Origin: Mesobacillus zeae
GTDB lineage: Bacteria; Bacillota; Bacilli; Bacillales; Cytobacillaceae
Length of the DNA: 64,000 nucleotides
Assembly: GCF_003570705.1 (NCBI RefSeq)
Contig: NZ_QWVT01000033.1
Coordinates: forward strand, 1 to 64,000
Direction: 5' to 3'
Below, one piece after another: positions 17,265 through 26,992 of this stretch. A program made the position numbers and the translations under genes. The notes under the pieces are model-generated. The model made no database searches, was not told the origin of the DNA, and worked only from the letters and a program-made list of their open reading frames with translations. Numbering within the stretch: position 1 is the first letter of the stretch; the number at the start of each line of letters is the position of its first letter.

Positions 17265-18149
17265 ATGAAGAAAATTCGTAAAGCCATTATACCTGCAGCG
17301 GGCCTTGGAACAAGATTTCTGCCGGCCACAAAAGCAATGCCGAAAGAAATGCTGCCAATCGTGGATAAGCCTACGATTCAATATATTGTCGAAGAAGCCG
17401 TCCAATCGGGGATTGAAGATATCATCATCGTAACAGGTAAAGGCAAGCGGGCTATCGAAGATCACTTTGATTTTGCGTCGGAGCTTGAGCAAAATTTAGA
17501 GGAGAAAGGCAAACTCGATTTGCTGGAAAAAGTCCGTTACTCATCAAATCTTGCTGATATCCACTATATCCGCCAGAAAGAACCAAAAGGGCTTGGCCAT
17601 GCCGTCTGGTGTGCGAGAAACTTCATCGGTGATGAACCATTTGCCGTTCTCCTTGGTGATGACATTGTCCAAAGTGAAACACCTTGTCTAAAACAGCTTA
17701 TGAATGTATATGAAGAAACTCTATCATCGGTCATTGGGGTGCAAACAGTGCCTGACGAAGAAACGCATCGGTATGGAATTGTTGAACCCTCGGTGCAAAT
17801 AGGCCGAAAATATCAAGTACAGAACTTCGTTGAGAAACCAAAGCAAGGTACAGCGCCATCCAATCTTGCAATAATGGGCCGTTATATTCTTACTCCTGAA
17901 ATTTTCATGTTCTTAGACCAGCAGGAAAAAGGAGCGGGAGGAGAAATTCAGCTTACCGACGCCATCCAAAAACTAAACCAAATCCAACGCGTCTTTGCTT
18001 ATGACTTTGAAGGTAAAAGGCATGATGTGGGTGAGAAATTTGGGTTTGTGAAGACTACGGTTGAGTTTGCATTGCAGGATGGAGAATTGAGAACGGAGTT
18101 GCTGAACTATTTAGAAGAAGTAATGGAGATACACAAAGTAAGGAAATGA
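17265..18149 (+). CDS. galU: UTP-glucose-1-phosphate uridylyltransferase
   Basis: A 294-residue GalU/GtaB enzyme producing UDP-glucose. The signature nucleotide-binding start is [23 protein letters not shown], followed by [26 protein letters not shown], the metal-binding LLGDDI and the C-terminal [20 protein letters not shown]-glucose feeds the UDP-glucose dehydrogenase encoded at 28.4 kb. It starts 15 bases after the dehydratase gene with GGGGG upstream and ends at a strong terminator, marking the end of the conserved left flank of the locus. Confidence 0.97.
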   Translation: MKKIRKAIIPAAGLGTRFLPATKAMPKEMLPIVDKPTIQYIVEEAVQSGIEDIIIVTGKGKRAIEDHFDFASELEQNLEEKGKLDLLEKVRYSSNLADIHYIRQKEPKGLGHAVWCARNFIGDEPFAVLLGDDIVQSETPCLKQLMNVYEETLSSVIGVQTVPDEETHRYGIVEPSVQIGRKYQVQNFVEKPKQGTAPSNLAIMGRYILTPEIFMFLDQQEKGAGGEIQLTDAIQKLNQIQRVFAYDFEGKRHDVGEKFGFVKTTVEFALQDGELRTELLNYLEEVMEIHKVRK

Positions 18150-18155
18150 TAGTCT

Positions 18156-18187
18156 AGCCCCTGACGTCAATATAAATAGGGGCTTTT
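18156..18187 (+). terminator. Terminator after galU
   Basis: Stem AGCCCCT/AGGGGCT with a 15-base loop and T run. It separates the conserved left flank from the AT-rich cassette. Confidence 0.85.
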
Positions 18188-18330
18188 TATCTTTAGAAAG
18201 TTGAGCTACCCATAGTCTTAACGAAACAATATAGCTTAGTTAATTGTTGGTTAATTGGTTAGTCATTAGTTTTGTAAAAACCCGGTAACTAGGGAGTAAC
18301 CAAGTAACTAACATGAAGGAGTGCAAAAGG

Positions 18331-18990
18331 ATGTACTTAAAAATAAAAAGGTTAATAGATATTATACTTTCCTCTTTTGGACTAATTATACTTTCACCTG
18401 TTTTTCTAATTCTTATCATTGCAATAAAACTGGATTCAAAAGGCCCAGTGCTATTTAAACAAAAACGAGTAGGAATTCATAAAACATATTTTAATATTTT
18501 GAAATTCAGGACAATGAAAATTGATACTCCCAAGGACACACCAACACACCTTTTGGAAAATCCGGAGCAATATATTACCAGGGTGGGTAAGTTTTTAAGA
18601 AAAACATCTTTAGACGAGCTCCCACAAATTTGGAACATCTTTGTAGGACAAATGAGTATTATTGGTCCTAGACCTGCTTTATGGAATCAATATGACTTGA
18701 TAGAAGAGAGAGATAACTATAAAGCCAATGATATACCTCCTGGACTTACTGGGTGGGCGCAGATTAATGGAAGAGATGAACTTCCCATCGAAATAAAGGC
18801 GATGTTGGATGGGGAGTATGTTAAAAAAATCAGTTTATGGATGGATGTAAGGTGCTTTTTCGGAACCATTCTAAGTGTAGCCAAGAGTGATGGGGTAGTT
18901 GAAGGTGGCACAGGCCCCCAAAGAGGAAAGTTGGAAGTAGTAAGGAGAACTTTACAAAATGAAAAAGATACTAATAACTGGAACAAATAG
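18331..18990 (+). CDS. Initiating bacterial sugar transferase (polyprenol-P glycosyl-1-P transferase)
   Basis: A 219-residue monotopic phosphoglycosyl transferase of the WcaJ/EpsL/PglC type: one N-terminal reentrant/transmembrane segment (IILSSFGLIILSPVFLILIIAIKL), SKGPVLFKQKRVG, LKFRTM, the catalytic TSLDELPQIWN region, and GPRPAL. It loads the first sugar phosphate onto undecaprenyl phosphate and so starts each repeat unit. Start ATG 18331 is behind AAGGAG; an in-frame ATG at 18313 precedes that site and is unlikely. It overlaps the next gene by 32 bases. AT-rich codon use begins here. Confidence 0.92.
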   Translation: MYLKIKRLIDIILSSFGLIILSPVFLILIIAIKLDSKGPVLFKQKRVGIHKTYFNILKFRTMKIDTPKDTPTHLLENPEQYITRVGKFLRKTSLDELPQIWNIFVGQMSIIGPRPALWNQYDLIEERDNYKANDIPPGLTGWAQINGRDELPIEIKAMLDGEYVKKISLWMDVRCFFGTILSVAKSDGVVEGGTGPQRGKLEVVRRTLQNEKDTNNWNK

Positions 18991-19837
18991 TTACGTTGGT
19001 TTAAGTTTGCAAATTTGGCTTTCCCAGTGGTCAAAAAATTATTCAGCAGATTTTATTTCTGTAAGAGATGGAAATTGGTCTAAAGAAGACTTTTCTAATT
19101 ATGATATCCTCTTTCATACGGCTGCTTTAGTTCATAAAAAGGAACAACGAGAAATGGAAAGTGATTATTATAAGGTTAATACAGAATTGACTGCAGATTT
19201 AGCTGAAAAGGCAAAGTCTGAAGGTGTTAAGCAGTTTATTTTTATGAGTTCTATTTCAGTCTATGGTTTGATTGGCCAAATTGAAAAGCCTGTCATAATT
19301 ACAAAAGATACTCCTTGCGAACCAACCACTTATTATGGGAAAAGTAAACTAGCTGCAGAAATAGCTTTAACACTACTAAGTGATGAGTCCTTCAAGGTAG
19401 CTATTATAAGAGCACCCATGATATATGGTCCCGACTCTCCAGGAAACTTCAAACGTCTAGAAGGTTTAATTTCGAAAGTGCCAGTTTTTCCGTCAGTTAA
19501 CAATAACAGAAGCATGATTTATATAGACCATTTATCTGAATTTATAAGACTCCTAATTGAAAACCAAGGCCAAGGAACCTTTTATCCACAAAATAAGGAA
19601 TTTGTTAGTACAAACGATTTGATTAAGGTAATTGCAAAAGAAAAAAAGCGAAAAATATACTTATCAAATTTTCTTGGACTAACATTAAGACTTATGAGTA
19701 AAAAAGCAAATATAGTAAATAAAGTATTTGGGAATTTAGTGATTGATTTAAGTCTATCTAACTATGCTGGATTTAGTTACTGTGTAAGCAGTTTTCATGA
19801 GTCAATCATATCTAGTGTGAATTTCACGAAGGAATAG
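18959..19837 (+). CDS. NAD-dependent epimerase/dehydratase (SDR)
   Basis: A 292-residue extended SDR enzyme: Rossmann start ILITGTNSYVGLSLQ, SSISVYG for the catalytic serine, and YYGKSKLAAE carrying the YxxxK pair. It resembles NAD-dependent epimerases/4-ketoreductases found beside initiating transferases, such as those that reduce UDP-4-keto sugars. The exact product cannot be read from sequence. Translation is coupled to the upstream transferase by overlap. It probably supplies the first sugar of the repeat unit. Confidence 0.82.
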   Translation: MKKILITGTNSYVGLSLQIWLSQWSKNYSADFISVRDGNWSKEDFSNYDILFHTAALVHKKEQREMESDYYKVNTELTADLAEKAKSEGVKQFIFMSSISVYGLIGQIEKPVIITKDTPCEPTTYYGKSKLAAEIALTLLSDESFKVAIIRAPMIYGPDSPGNFKRLEGLISKVPVFPSVNNNRSMIYIDHLSEFIRLLIENQGQGTFYPQNKEFVSTNDLIKVIAKEKKRKIYLSNFLGLTLRLMSKKANIVNKVFGNLVIDLSLSNYAGFSYCVSSFHESIISSVNFTKE

Positions 19838-19847
19838 GTGCTTTATT

Positions 19848-21068
19848 TTGAAAAAAGATGTACTCATAATGTGTCAGTATTTTTATCCGGAATACGTTTC
19901 TTCAGCTACTCTTCCTACTGAATTAGCTGAGGATTTAGTGAAAAAAGGGGTATCTGTTGATGTTGTTTGTGGATATCCACAAGTTTATTTTAAAGGTACT
20001 CCTGTAACTGAAAAGGAAGACTATAAGGGGATTGGAATTAATCGAGTTAAATACACCCAATTAAATAACAAATCAAAAATTGGCAGGATTATTAACTTTT
20101 TTTCTTTCTTTGTATCAGTACTATTTAAAATGCCTTTCCTATTTAAATATAAAACTATACTTGTATACTCTAACCCACCAATATTACCCTTAATCCCTTA
20201 TTTAGTTTCTCGTTTTAGTAAGACTAAGTTTATTTTTGTAGCTTTTGATGTATATCCTGACAATGCTCTGATACTAGGTGCTATTAAAAATGGTAGTTTT
20301 ATTGGAAAGCTAATGAAATATATCAACAGCAAAGTGTATCGATATTCTTCTGCAGTAGTAGCATTAAGTAATGACATGAAGGATTACTTGATTGAACACA
20401 AAATTGCAATAAAGCCAGAAATTATTAAGGTTATACCCAATTGGTATAGTCATGATAAGTTAGACACTAATGGAAAAGTATACAATGAAGAATTTAAGGA
20501 ATTGAGAAAAAAATGGAAATTCATTGTCTTATATAGCGGAAATATGGGCTCCGCACAAGATATTGAGACAATCTTAGAGTCAATGAAGAAGTTTAAAAAT
20601 AGCAAGGATATTTTATTCTTATTCTCTGGTCACGGGAATAAAGAAGAGCATGTAAAAGAATATATAGAAACAAATAGAATAAAAAATACTAGGGTCTATG
20701 GATTTCTCTTAGGAAATGATTACTCTGATATCCTTCAGATTGCAGACGTTTGTTTGGTAAGTTTGGCAAAAGGAATTGAAGGAATCGGGGTTCCGAGTAA
20801 GACATATGGATACTTAGCGGCAGGTAAACCAGTATTAGCCATAATGTCTAAGGAAACAGATATTGCAAAAGACTTAACTAAATATCAAGCGGGCGGATGT
20901 GTTGAGCAAGGAGATTCTATTGGACTCCAAAACCTTCTATTAAGTTATAGCGATAATAAAGAAATATTAATAACTTCTGCAGCCCAAGCCAAAAAACTCT
21001 ATGAAAAATATTACACTCGAGAAATTTGCACAGAAAAATATTACAAGTTAATTAAGGAAATTAAATGA
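19848..21068 (+). CDS. Glycosyltransferase family 4, WbuB-like
   Basis: A 406-residue GT-B enzyme: N-terminal acceptor domain with the WbuB-like opening CQYFYPEYVSSATLP, the middle motif VAFDVYPDNALILGAI, and the C-terminal nucleotide-binding domain with YSGNMGSAQDIETIL, FLFSGHG and GIEGIGVPSKTYGYLAAGKPV, the GT4 donor signature. WbuB-type enzymes transfer N-acetyl-L-fucosamine, which agrees with the FucNAc synthesis genes directly downstream. The start at 19848 is a TTG close after the epimerase stop. The substrate is inferred from context. Confidence 0.87.
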   Translation: MKKDVLIMCQYFYPEYVSSATLPTELAEDLVKKGVSVDVVCGYPQVYFKGTPVTEKEDYKGIGINRVKYTQLNNKSKIGRIINFFSFFVSVLFKMPFLFKYKTILVYSNPPILPLIPYLVSRFSKTKFIFVAFDVYPDNALILGAIKNGSFIGKLMKYINSKVYRYSSAVVALSNDMKDYLIEHKIAIKPEIIKVIPNWYSHDKLDTNGKVYNEEFKELRKKWKFIVLYSGNMGSAQDIETILESMKKFKNSKDILFLFSGHGNKEEHVKEYIETNRIKNTRVYGFLLGNDYSDILQIADVCLVSLAKGIEGIGVPSKTYGYLAAGKPVLAIMSKETDIAKDLTKYQAGGCVEQGDSIGLQNLLLSYSDNKEILITSAAQAKKLYEKYYTREICTEKYYKLIKEIK

Positions 21069-21090
21069 ATCACTAGGATGGTGAAATACC

Positions 21091-22128
21091 TTGTTTACAG
21101 ATAAAACTCTATTAATAACTGGCGGTACTGGGTCATTTGGAAATGCGGTAATGAATAGATTTTTGGATACGGACTTAAAAGAAATTCGTATTTTTTCACG
21201 TGATGAGAAAAAACAAGATGATATGAGAAAACAGTATAAAAGTGACAAACTTAAGTTTTATATTGGTGACGTAAGAGATTTGGCCAGTGTGAAAAACGCT
21301 ATGCATGATGTAGATTATATTTTTCATGCTGCAGCACTTAAACAGGTGCCTTCATGTGAATTTTTTCCCTTGGAAGCTGTTAAAACTAACATTATCGGGA
21401 CAGATAATGTCTTGACTGCTGCAATTGAATATAATGTGAAAAAAGTTATCTGCCTTTCTACAGATAAAGCAGCTTATCCTATCAATGCAATGGGAATTTC
21501 TAAAGCAATGATGGAGAAAGTGTTTGTTGCCAAGTCTAAAACGGTATCTCCAGATAGAACTCTTATCTGTGGAACAAGATATGGTAATGTAATGGCTTCT
21601 CGTGGATCGGTTATCCCCTTATTTATTGAACAAATTAAAGATGGACAGCCATTAACTGTTACTGATCCCTATATGACTAGGTTCCTCATGAGTTTGGAAG
21701 AAGCAGTTGAATTAGTAGTGTTTGCGTTCCATAACGCAATGGCAGGGGATATTATGGTTCAAAAATCTCCAGCGTCAACCGTAGGGGGATTGGCACAGGC
21801 GCTAAAAGAGTTATTTAATGTGGAAAATGAGATTAAAGTTATTGGCACCCGACATGGTGAAAAACTATACGAAACCTTGCTAACAAGAGAAGAAAATGTT
21901 GTTGCTGAAGACTTGGGTGGTTTCTATAGAGTACCAGCTGATAACAGAGATTTAAACTATGAAAAGTATTTTGCTGATGGAGATCATGATTTGTCTATGG
22001 GGGAAGAGTATAATTCACATAACACGAGAAGACTAAACATAGAACAAATTAAAGAAAAGCTGCTTGAACTAGAATATGTTAGAAATGAAATTCAATTATG
22101 GAATAAAAACGTTCCAATGTTAAATTAA
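21091..22128 (+). CDS. capE: CapE/FnlA-type UDP-GlcNAc 4,6-dehydratase/5-epimerase
   Basis: A 345-residue inverting dehydratase. It starts LLITGGTGSFGNAVMNRFL and has the signature AAALKQVPSCEFFPLEAVKTN, the active-site block CLSTDKAAYPINAMGISKAMMEK, and GTRYGNVMASRGSVIPLF. CapE converts UDP-GlcNAc to UDP-2-acetamido-2,6-dideoxy-L-arabino-hexos-4-ulose, the first step towards UDP-N-acetyl-L-fucosamine. The TTG start at 21091 fits the family N-terminus. The next two genes encode the remaining pathway steps, so the assignment is strong. Confidence 0.93.
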   Translation: MFTDKTLLITGGTGSFGNAVMNRFLDTDLKEIRIFSRDEKKQDDMRKQYKSDKLKFYIGDVRDLASVKNAMHDVDYIFHAAALKQVPSCEFFPLEAVKTNIIGTDNVLTAAIEYNVKKVICLSTDKAAYPINAMGISKAMMEKVFVAKSKTVSPDRTLICGTRYGNVMASRGSVIPLFIEQIKDGQPLTVTDPYMTRFLMSLEEAVELVVFAFHNAMAGDIMVQKSPASTVGGLAQALKELFNVENEIKVIGTRHGEKLYETLLTREENVVAEDLGGFYRVPADNRDLNYEKYFADGDHDLSMGEEYNSHNTRRLNIEQIKEKLLELEYVRNEIQLWNKNVPMLN

Positions 22129-22139
22129 GGGGAAAATAG

Positions 22140-23249
22140 ATGAAGATACTTATTACTGGAACGAATGGGTTTATTGGTAAGAACCTAGTAGCGGAGCTTG
22201 GAAACCAAAAATATAATAACATTTTTGAGTATGCAAAAGAAACAGATGCTTCACTGCTTGATGAATATTGTAAGGAAGCAGATTTTGTGTTTCATCTAGC
22301 AGGAGTAAATCGTCCGAAGGACGAATCGGAATTTATGGATGGTAATTATGGTTTCACATCCACTCTATTAGAAACATTGGAAAAACATCAAAATAATTGT
22401 CCTGTATTAATTACATCTTCAATTCAAGCAGAACTGAACAACCCATATGGTGCTAGTAAAAAGGCATCTGAAGATTTACTGTTTGATTATGGCAACAGGA
22501 CAAAAGCAAAGATACTTATCTATCGACTCCCAAACGTATTTGGAAAGTGGTGTAAACCGAATTATAATAGTGCAGTTGCTACGTTCTGTCATAATGTTTC
22601 TCACGATTTAGCTATAAATGTTAACGATCCTAATGTCGTAATGAACTTAGTTTATATTGATGATGTTGTAGAAGAACTAATCCGGGCATTGAATGGGAAT
22701 CCAAATTTAGCAGGGGAATTCTGTGAAATACCAGTTGTCCATACTGTTAAACTTGGAGAAATAGTAGATTTGATTTATTCATTCAAGAAAAGCAGGGAAG
22801 ACCGCTCTATTCCTAACATGTCTGATCCATTTACGAAGAAATTATACAGCACTTATCTAAGCTATTTGCCTGAAGATCAATTCAGTTACGAACTAAAGAT
22901 GAATATTGATCAAAGAGGTTCATTTACGGAGTTTATTAAAAACCCTGATAGAGGGCAGGTTTCTGTAAATATATCGAAACCAGGGATAACGAAAGGGAAT
23001 CACTGGCATCACACAAAGAATGAAAAATTTTTGGTCGCAAGCGGGATAGGAGTCATCCGTTTTAGAAAGATTGACTCAGATGAAGTCATTGAATATTTTG
23101 TTAGCGGAGAAAAGCTTGAAGTAGTTGATATACCAACTGGCTACACACATAATATAGAAAATCTTGGTGATACCGATATGGTTACGATTATGTGGGCAAA
23201 TGAATTTTTTGATCCTGAGAAACCAGATACATTCTATTTGGAGGTTTAA
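22140..23249 (+). CDS. capF: CapF/FnlB-type bifunctional SDR-cupin enzyme
   Basis: A 369-residue two-domain protein: an N-terminal SDR reductase (ILITGTNGFIGKNLVAEL; SIQAELNNPYGASKKASE with YxxxK) and a C-terminal cupin (MNIDQRGSFTEFIK, GITKGNHWHHTKNEKF, with histidine metal ligands). CapF performs C3 epimerisation in the cupin domain and reduction at C4 in the SDR domain on the CapE product. It follows capE by 11 bases. Domain order and length match the S. aureus enzyme. Confidence 0.93.
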   Translation: MKILITGTNGFIGKNLVAELGNQKYNNIFEYAKETDASLLDEYCKEADFVFHLAGVNRPKDESEFMDGNYGFTSTLLETLEKHQNNCPVLITSSIQAELNNPYGASKKASEDLLFDYGNRTKAKILIYRLPNVFGKWCKPNYNSAVATFCHNVSHDLAINVNDPNVVMNLVYIDDVVEELIRALNGNPNLAGEFCEIPVVHTVKLGEIVDLIYSFKKSREDRSIPNMSDPFTKKLYSTYLSYLPEDQFSYELKMNIDQRGSFTEFIKNPDRGQVSVNISKPGITKGNHWHHTKNEKFLVASGIGVIRFRKIDSDEVIEYFVSGEKLEVVDIPTGYTHNIENLGDTDMVTIMWANEFFDPEKPDTFYLEV

Positions 23250-23253
23250 GTTA

Positions 23254-24387
23254 ATGAAGAAGTTAAAGGTCATGACAGTCGTTGGTACCCGGCCAGAAAT
23301 CATAAGATTGTCTGCTGTAATTAATAAATTGGAAGAATCAGAAGCAATAGAACATATACTTGTTCACACAGGACAAAACTATGATTATGAATTGAATGAA
23401 GTATTTTTTAAAGATTTTAATCTAAAAAAACCGGATTACTTCCTTAACGCAGCTACTGGAACAGCAGTAGAAACAATCGGAAATATTCTCATCAAAGTTG
23501 ACCCTATAATGGAAGAGGTTAAACCAGATGCATTTCTAGTCCTTGGTGATACAAATAGTTGTTTATGTGCTATTGCGGCAAAGAGAAGACAAATTCCGAT
23601 TTTCCATATGGAAGCTGGTAATAGATGCTTTGACCAAAGGGTTCCGGAAGAAACAAACCGAAAAATCGTGGATCATACCTCGGATATCAACCTAACATAT
23701 AGCGATATCGCAAGAGAATATCTATTAAGAGAAGGCCTTCCCGCAGACAGAGTAATCAAGACGGGAAGTCCAATGTTTGAAGTGCTCAATTCTAGAAAAG
23801 ATGATATAGAGGCTTCAGATGTTCTAGAAAGATTAGATTTAACAGAAGGCGATTATTTTGTAGTATCAGCTCACAGAGATGAAAATATCAATTCTGAGAT
23901 TAATTTTTTAGATTTAGTTGAGAGCTTGAATACGGTTGCGGAGAAGTATAATTTACCTGTAATCGTGAGTACACATCCTAGAACAAGAAAAATGATAGAA
24001 GCCAAAGGGATTGAGTTTAATCCATTGGTTAAGACCTTGAAACCTCTAGGATTTAATGATTATGTAAAACTTCAACTGAAAGCCAAAGCGGTTCTTAGTG
24101 ACAGTGGTACAATTAGTGAAGAATCCTCAATTCTTGGGTTTAGGGCATTGAATATTAGACAAGCGCATGAAAGACCAGAAGCAATGGAAGAAGCTTCAGT
24201 TATGATGGTGGGACTGAGGAAAGAGAGAATCCTACAGGGGTTAGAAATACTAGAAACACAAGAAAAAAATACATTAAGACTCGTTTCTGATTATAACATG
24301 CCTAATGTATCGGACAAAGTATTAAGGATTATATTATCTTACACTGACTATGTGAATAGAGTTGTTTGGAGGTGTACTGATAAATGA
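23254..24387 (+). CDS. capG: CapG/FnlC-type UDP-sugar 2-epimerase (WecB fold)
   Basis: A 377-residue non-hydrolysing 2-epimerase: VVGTRPEIIRLSAVI, HTGQNYDYELNEVFF, VLGDTNSCLCAIAA, HMEAGNRCFDQRVPEE, TGSPMFEVL and SDSGTISEESSILG. Directly after capE and capF it should catalyse the last step to UDP-N-acetyl-L-fucosamine rather than making UDP-ManNAc. The ATG at 23254 has GGAGG upstream; the frame is open further 5' inside capF without a binding site. It overlaps the next gene by four bases (ATGA). Confidence 0.93.
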   Translation: MKKLKVMTVVGTRPEIIRLSAVINKLEESEAIEHILVHTGQNYDYELNEVFFKDFNLKKPDYFLNAATGTAVETIGNILIKVDPIMEEVKPDAFLVLGDTNSCLCAIAAKRRQIPIFHMEAGNRCFDQRVPEETNRKIVDHTSDINLTYSDIAREYLLREGLPADRVIKTGSPMFEVLNSRKDDIEASDVLERLDLTEGDYFVVSAHRDENINSEINFLDLVESLNTVAEKYNLPVIVSTHPRTRKMIEAKGIEFNPLVKTLKPLGFNDYVKLQLKAKAVLSDSGTISEESSILGFRALNIRQAHERPEAMEEASVMMVGLRKERILQGLEILETQEKNTLRLVSDYNMPNVSDKVLRIILSYTDYVNRVVWRCTDK

Positions 24388-25580
24388 ACTTATTAGTTGC
24401 TGCTGATTCATTACTTTTTAGAACACCTGATGGGAAGTACTGGTGTAAAACTATTTATGGATATAATTTTTGGTTGCGTTATTTGACTGAATTTGAAAAT
24501 GTTGCAGTTGTTTCTAGAACTAAAACTGCAAGTTTAATTGAAGTACAGGGATATCTTCGGGTAGATGGACCAAATGTCAGTGTATTAGAATTGCCATATA
24601 TGAGAGGTGTGAAACAATATATTGCAAATTATTTTTCTTTCCGTAAAGCAGCTCAAAGGGCTGTGGCTAATGCGGAATGTGCATTAATAAGATTGCCTTC
24701 AGTTTCTGCAGACATGGTTTTAAGTTTTTATAAGAAGACTGGTAAACCATATGCATTAGAGGTGGTTGCTGATCCTTATGATGCATATTCTTCAAATAAA
24801 ATAGCCCAAGCAATGTATACTCGTAAGCTAAAAGATGCAGCATTGCAGGCAAACGGTGTATCTTATGTAACTAAATATTATTTACAGAATAATTATCCGT
24901 CATATTCCAGAATTAATGGAGAAACTAATGAATACTTCGAAAGTTACTTTTCGACGATTGATTTACCAGATTCCTATTTCTCAACACCAAGGATTTTTGA
25001 AAAAGATAAGAAAAAGTATACTATTATTCATACAGCTAATAGTATAAACAATGATATAAAAGGGCATGAAACCGTAATTAAGGTTTTAAAAGAGATTAGA
25101 GAAAAACAATATGATGTAAATGTTATATTTATTGGTGATGGCAGTAAAAGAAGTTATTATGAGCAGATGGCAAGAGAGATGAATATTAGTGAGTTTGTAA
25201 CGTTTACTGGTTTGCTTTCCTCTTCAAACGAAGTAAGAGAGCTTCTTATGGAGGGGGATATTTTTCTTTTTCCATCAAAGGCGGAGGGATTACCAAGAGC
25301 CGTGATTGAAGCGATGGCTGTTGGATTGCCATGCATATCAACACCAGTTAATGGTATTCCAGAATTATTGAATCAAGAGTTTTTATATGATCCACTTGAT
25401 GTTGATGGATTTGTAAATAAGCTAATTACCCTTTTTAATAGCACTAGTAAATTGGAAGAAATGAGCAGAGAAAATATAGAAAAGGCTAAAGAATATTCCT
25501 ATGATAAGCTTTTGGAAAAACGGAAGCAATATTATCGTAAATTACGAAAACTAACAGAAAACTATAATAGCAAAAAATAA
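24384..25580 (+). CDS. Glycosyltransferase family 4
   Basis: A 398-residue GT-B enzyme. The N-terminal half has YWCKTIYGYNFWLRYL and the C-terminal donor domain shows VIFIGDGSKRSYYEQMA, VTFTGLL and FLFPSKAEGLPRAVIEAMAVG, the GT4 E-x7-E pattern. It adds one sugar of the repeat unit on the cytoplasmic side; donor and linkage unknown. Start ATG overlaps capG stop, so the pair is translationally coupled. Confidence 0.88.
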   Translation: MNLLVAADSLLFRTPDGKYWCKTIYGYNFWLRYLTEFENVAVVSRTKTASLIEVQGYLRVDGPNVSVLELPYMRGVKQYIANYFSFRKAAQRAVANAECALIRLPSVSADMVLSFYKKTGKPYALEVVADPYDAYSSNKIAQAMYTRKLKDAALQANGVSYVTKYYLQNNYPSYSRINGETNEYFESYFSTIDLPDSYFSTPRIFEKDKKKYTIIHTANSINNDIKGHETVIKVLKEIREKQYDVNVIFIGDGSKRSYYEQMAREMNISEFVTFTGLLSSSNEVRELLMEGDIFLFPSKAEGLPRAVIEAMAVGLPCISTPVNGIPELLNQEFLYDPLDVDGFVNKLITLFNSTSKLEEMSRENIEKAKEYSYDKLLEKRKQYYRKLRKLTENYNSKK

Positions 25581-25622
25581 AATTAGTTGTTTGGAATACT
25601 ACTTGTCTGGGGGATTTCACAG

Positions 25623-26939
25623 TTGATTAGGCAGACAAACTCAAATGAAAATAAATTAAAAATGTCTGATGTGATATCACTAATGTTAGATACATTAATT
25701 TTAGGGATTAGCTTAATAGTTGTTTTTTCTACAAAAGATCGAATTGAAACTCTACCTATTATCGGGTATTTAATAATCGGAATATCCATCTATCTTTGTT
25801 TTAAAGTTAGAAAAAATGAAAAGCTATTGTTTTTATTTGCAATAGTTAGTTTTATAAATATTTCAATTGGATTTACTGACTGCATAAATAAAGGACTTTA
25901 TGTTTCCCCTTGGCAGATACCTCTTAGAGAATCAGAATACAACTCTTATACAGCAAAGAGTATCCTTTTGTTTCTTTGTATAATTAATATGTTTCTAAGT
26001 ACAAAATGGCTGCATTCTAAAGCAGTAAATATTCGTTATACAGAATTAATCAGAAGAGAAAATTTAATAATTGGCTATATAGGTACAATACTTATGTTCG
26101 CTATTCTCTTAATGGGCTATGACACCAGTGTAAAAGTTAATAATACATATGTTAGTAATAGCAATCCACTAATTGAGTATTCTGTTATTATTTTTGCAGT
26201 AGTTTGGCTTTATATAGGGAAGAATAAAAAACTCCATTTTCTTTTAAGTTTATATGCTTTTCTATATATACTGTACTCCTTATCATTTGGTGATAGATCT
26301 GCCGCATTTTTAATGATACTTTTATACTACCTTTTGTATGTTGGAAATAAAATTCGCTTATCACTTACTAGAGTTTTTATACTTGCTATATTAGCGATAA
26401 CTTTATCTAACTTTATTGCAGAGTACAGATCTGGTAAGTCCTTGGAGATTATGTCTATGTTACAAAGTGCTATTCAAAGGGGGGTTTATTCCGATACTGT
26501 TTCTTATAGTTATTATGCATCAATTACTATCTCAGCAGTAAAGCATATAGATAATTCAGTTGTCTATTTCCTTCAGTATTTAAAGACAATTTTATTGGGT
26601 GGGGGCAGTAGTGAATTTGGTAATTTAGCCAACTTTGTAAAAGAAAATTATTTATATAATGTAGGAGGGGGATTATATACATCTTATTTTTACTTTGGGT
26701 TAGGCTATCCAGGCGTTATTATGGCAAGTGCTATATTAGGTTTTATTATCCGAGGTGTTTACTCTAAAAAGGGGAATTTTGCAGTTTTATATCAAATTTT
26801 AATTCCGGTACTTTCTATAAGATGGTATTTATATGGGCCTACATCGCTTTATCGTAGTGTTTTTATCATCGCTACTTTTGTGTTGTTATCTTGTATCATA
26901 TTTGATCAACTTGTAAGTAAAAAAAGACAATTGAATTAA
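25623..26939 (+). CDS. O-antigen polymerase-like (Wzy) membrane protein
   Basis: A polytopic membrane protein of about 438 residues with around ten hydrophobic segments and a large external loop after the middle (from RSGKSLEIMSML to about FYFGLGYPGVIM), the usual Wzy architecture. Sequence is poorly conserved in this family, so the call rests on topology and position between glycosyltransferase and flippase genes. A TTG at 25623 has GGGGGA eight bases before it; a TTG at 25587 lacks a binding site. It would polymerise repeat units at the outer face of the membrane. Confidence 0.75.
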   Translation: MIRQTNSNENKLKMSDVISLMLDTLILGISLIVVFSTKDRIETLPIIGYLIIGISIYLCFKVRKNEKLLFLFAIVSFINISIGFTDCINKGLYVSPWQIPLRESEYNSYTAKSILLFLCIINMFLSTKWLHSKAVNIRYTELIRRENLIIGYIGTILMFAILLMGYDTSVKVNNTYVSNSNPLIEYSVIIFAVVWLYIGKNKKLHFLLSLYAFLYILYSLSFGDRSAAFLMILLYYLLYVGNKIRLSLTRVFILAILAITLSNFIAEYRSGKSLEIMSMLQSAIQRGVYSDTVSYSYYASITISAVKHIDNSVVYFLQYLKTILLGGGSSEFGNLANFVKENYLYNVGGGLYTSYFYFGLGYPGVIMASAILGFIIRGVYSKKGNFAVLYQILIPVLSIRWYLYGPTSLYRSVFIIATFVLLSCIIFDQLVSKKRQLN

Positions 26940-26992
26940 GTTTATTTAGTATTACATTAACACAGAACATTTTTGTTAAGATGGAGTTTGAG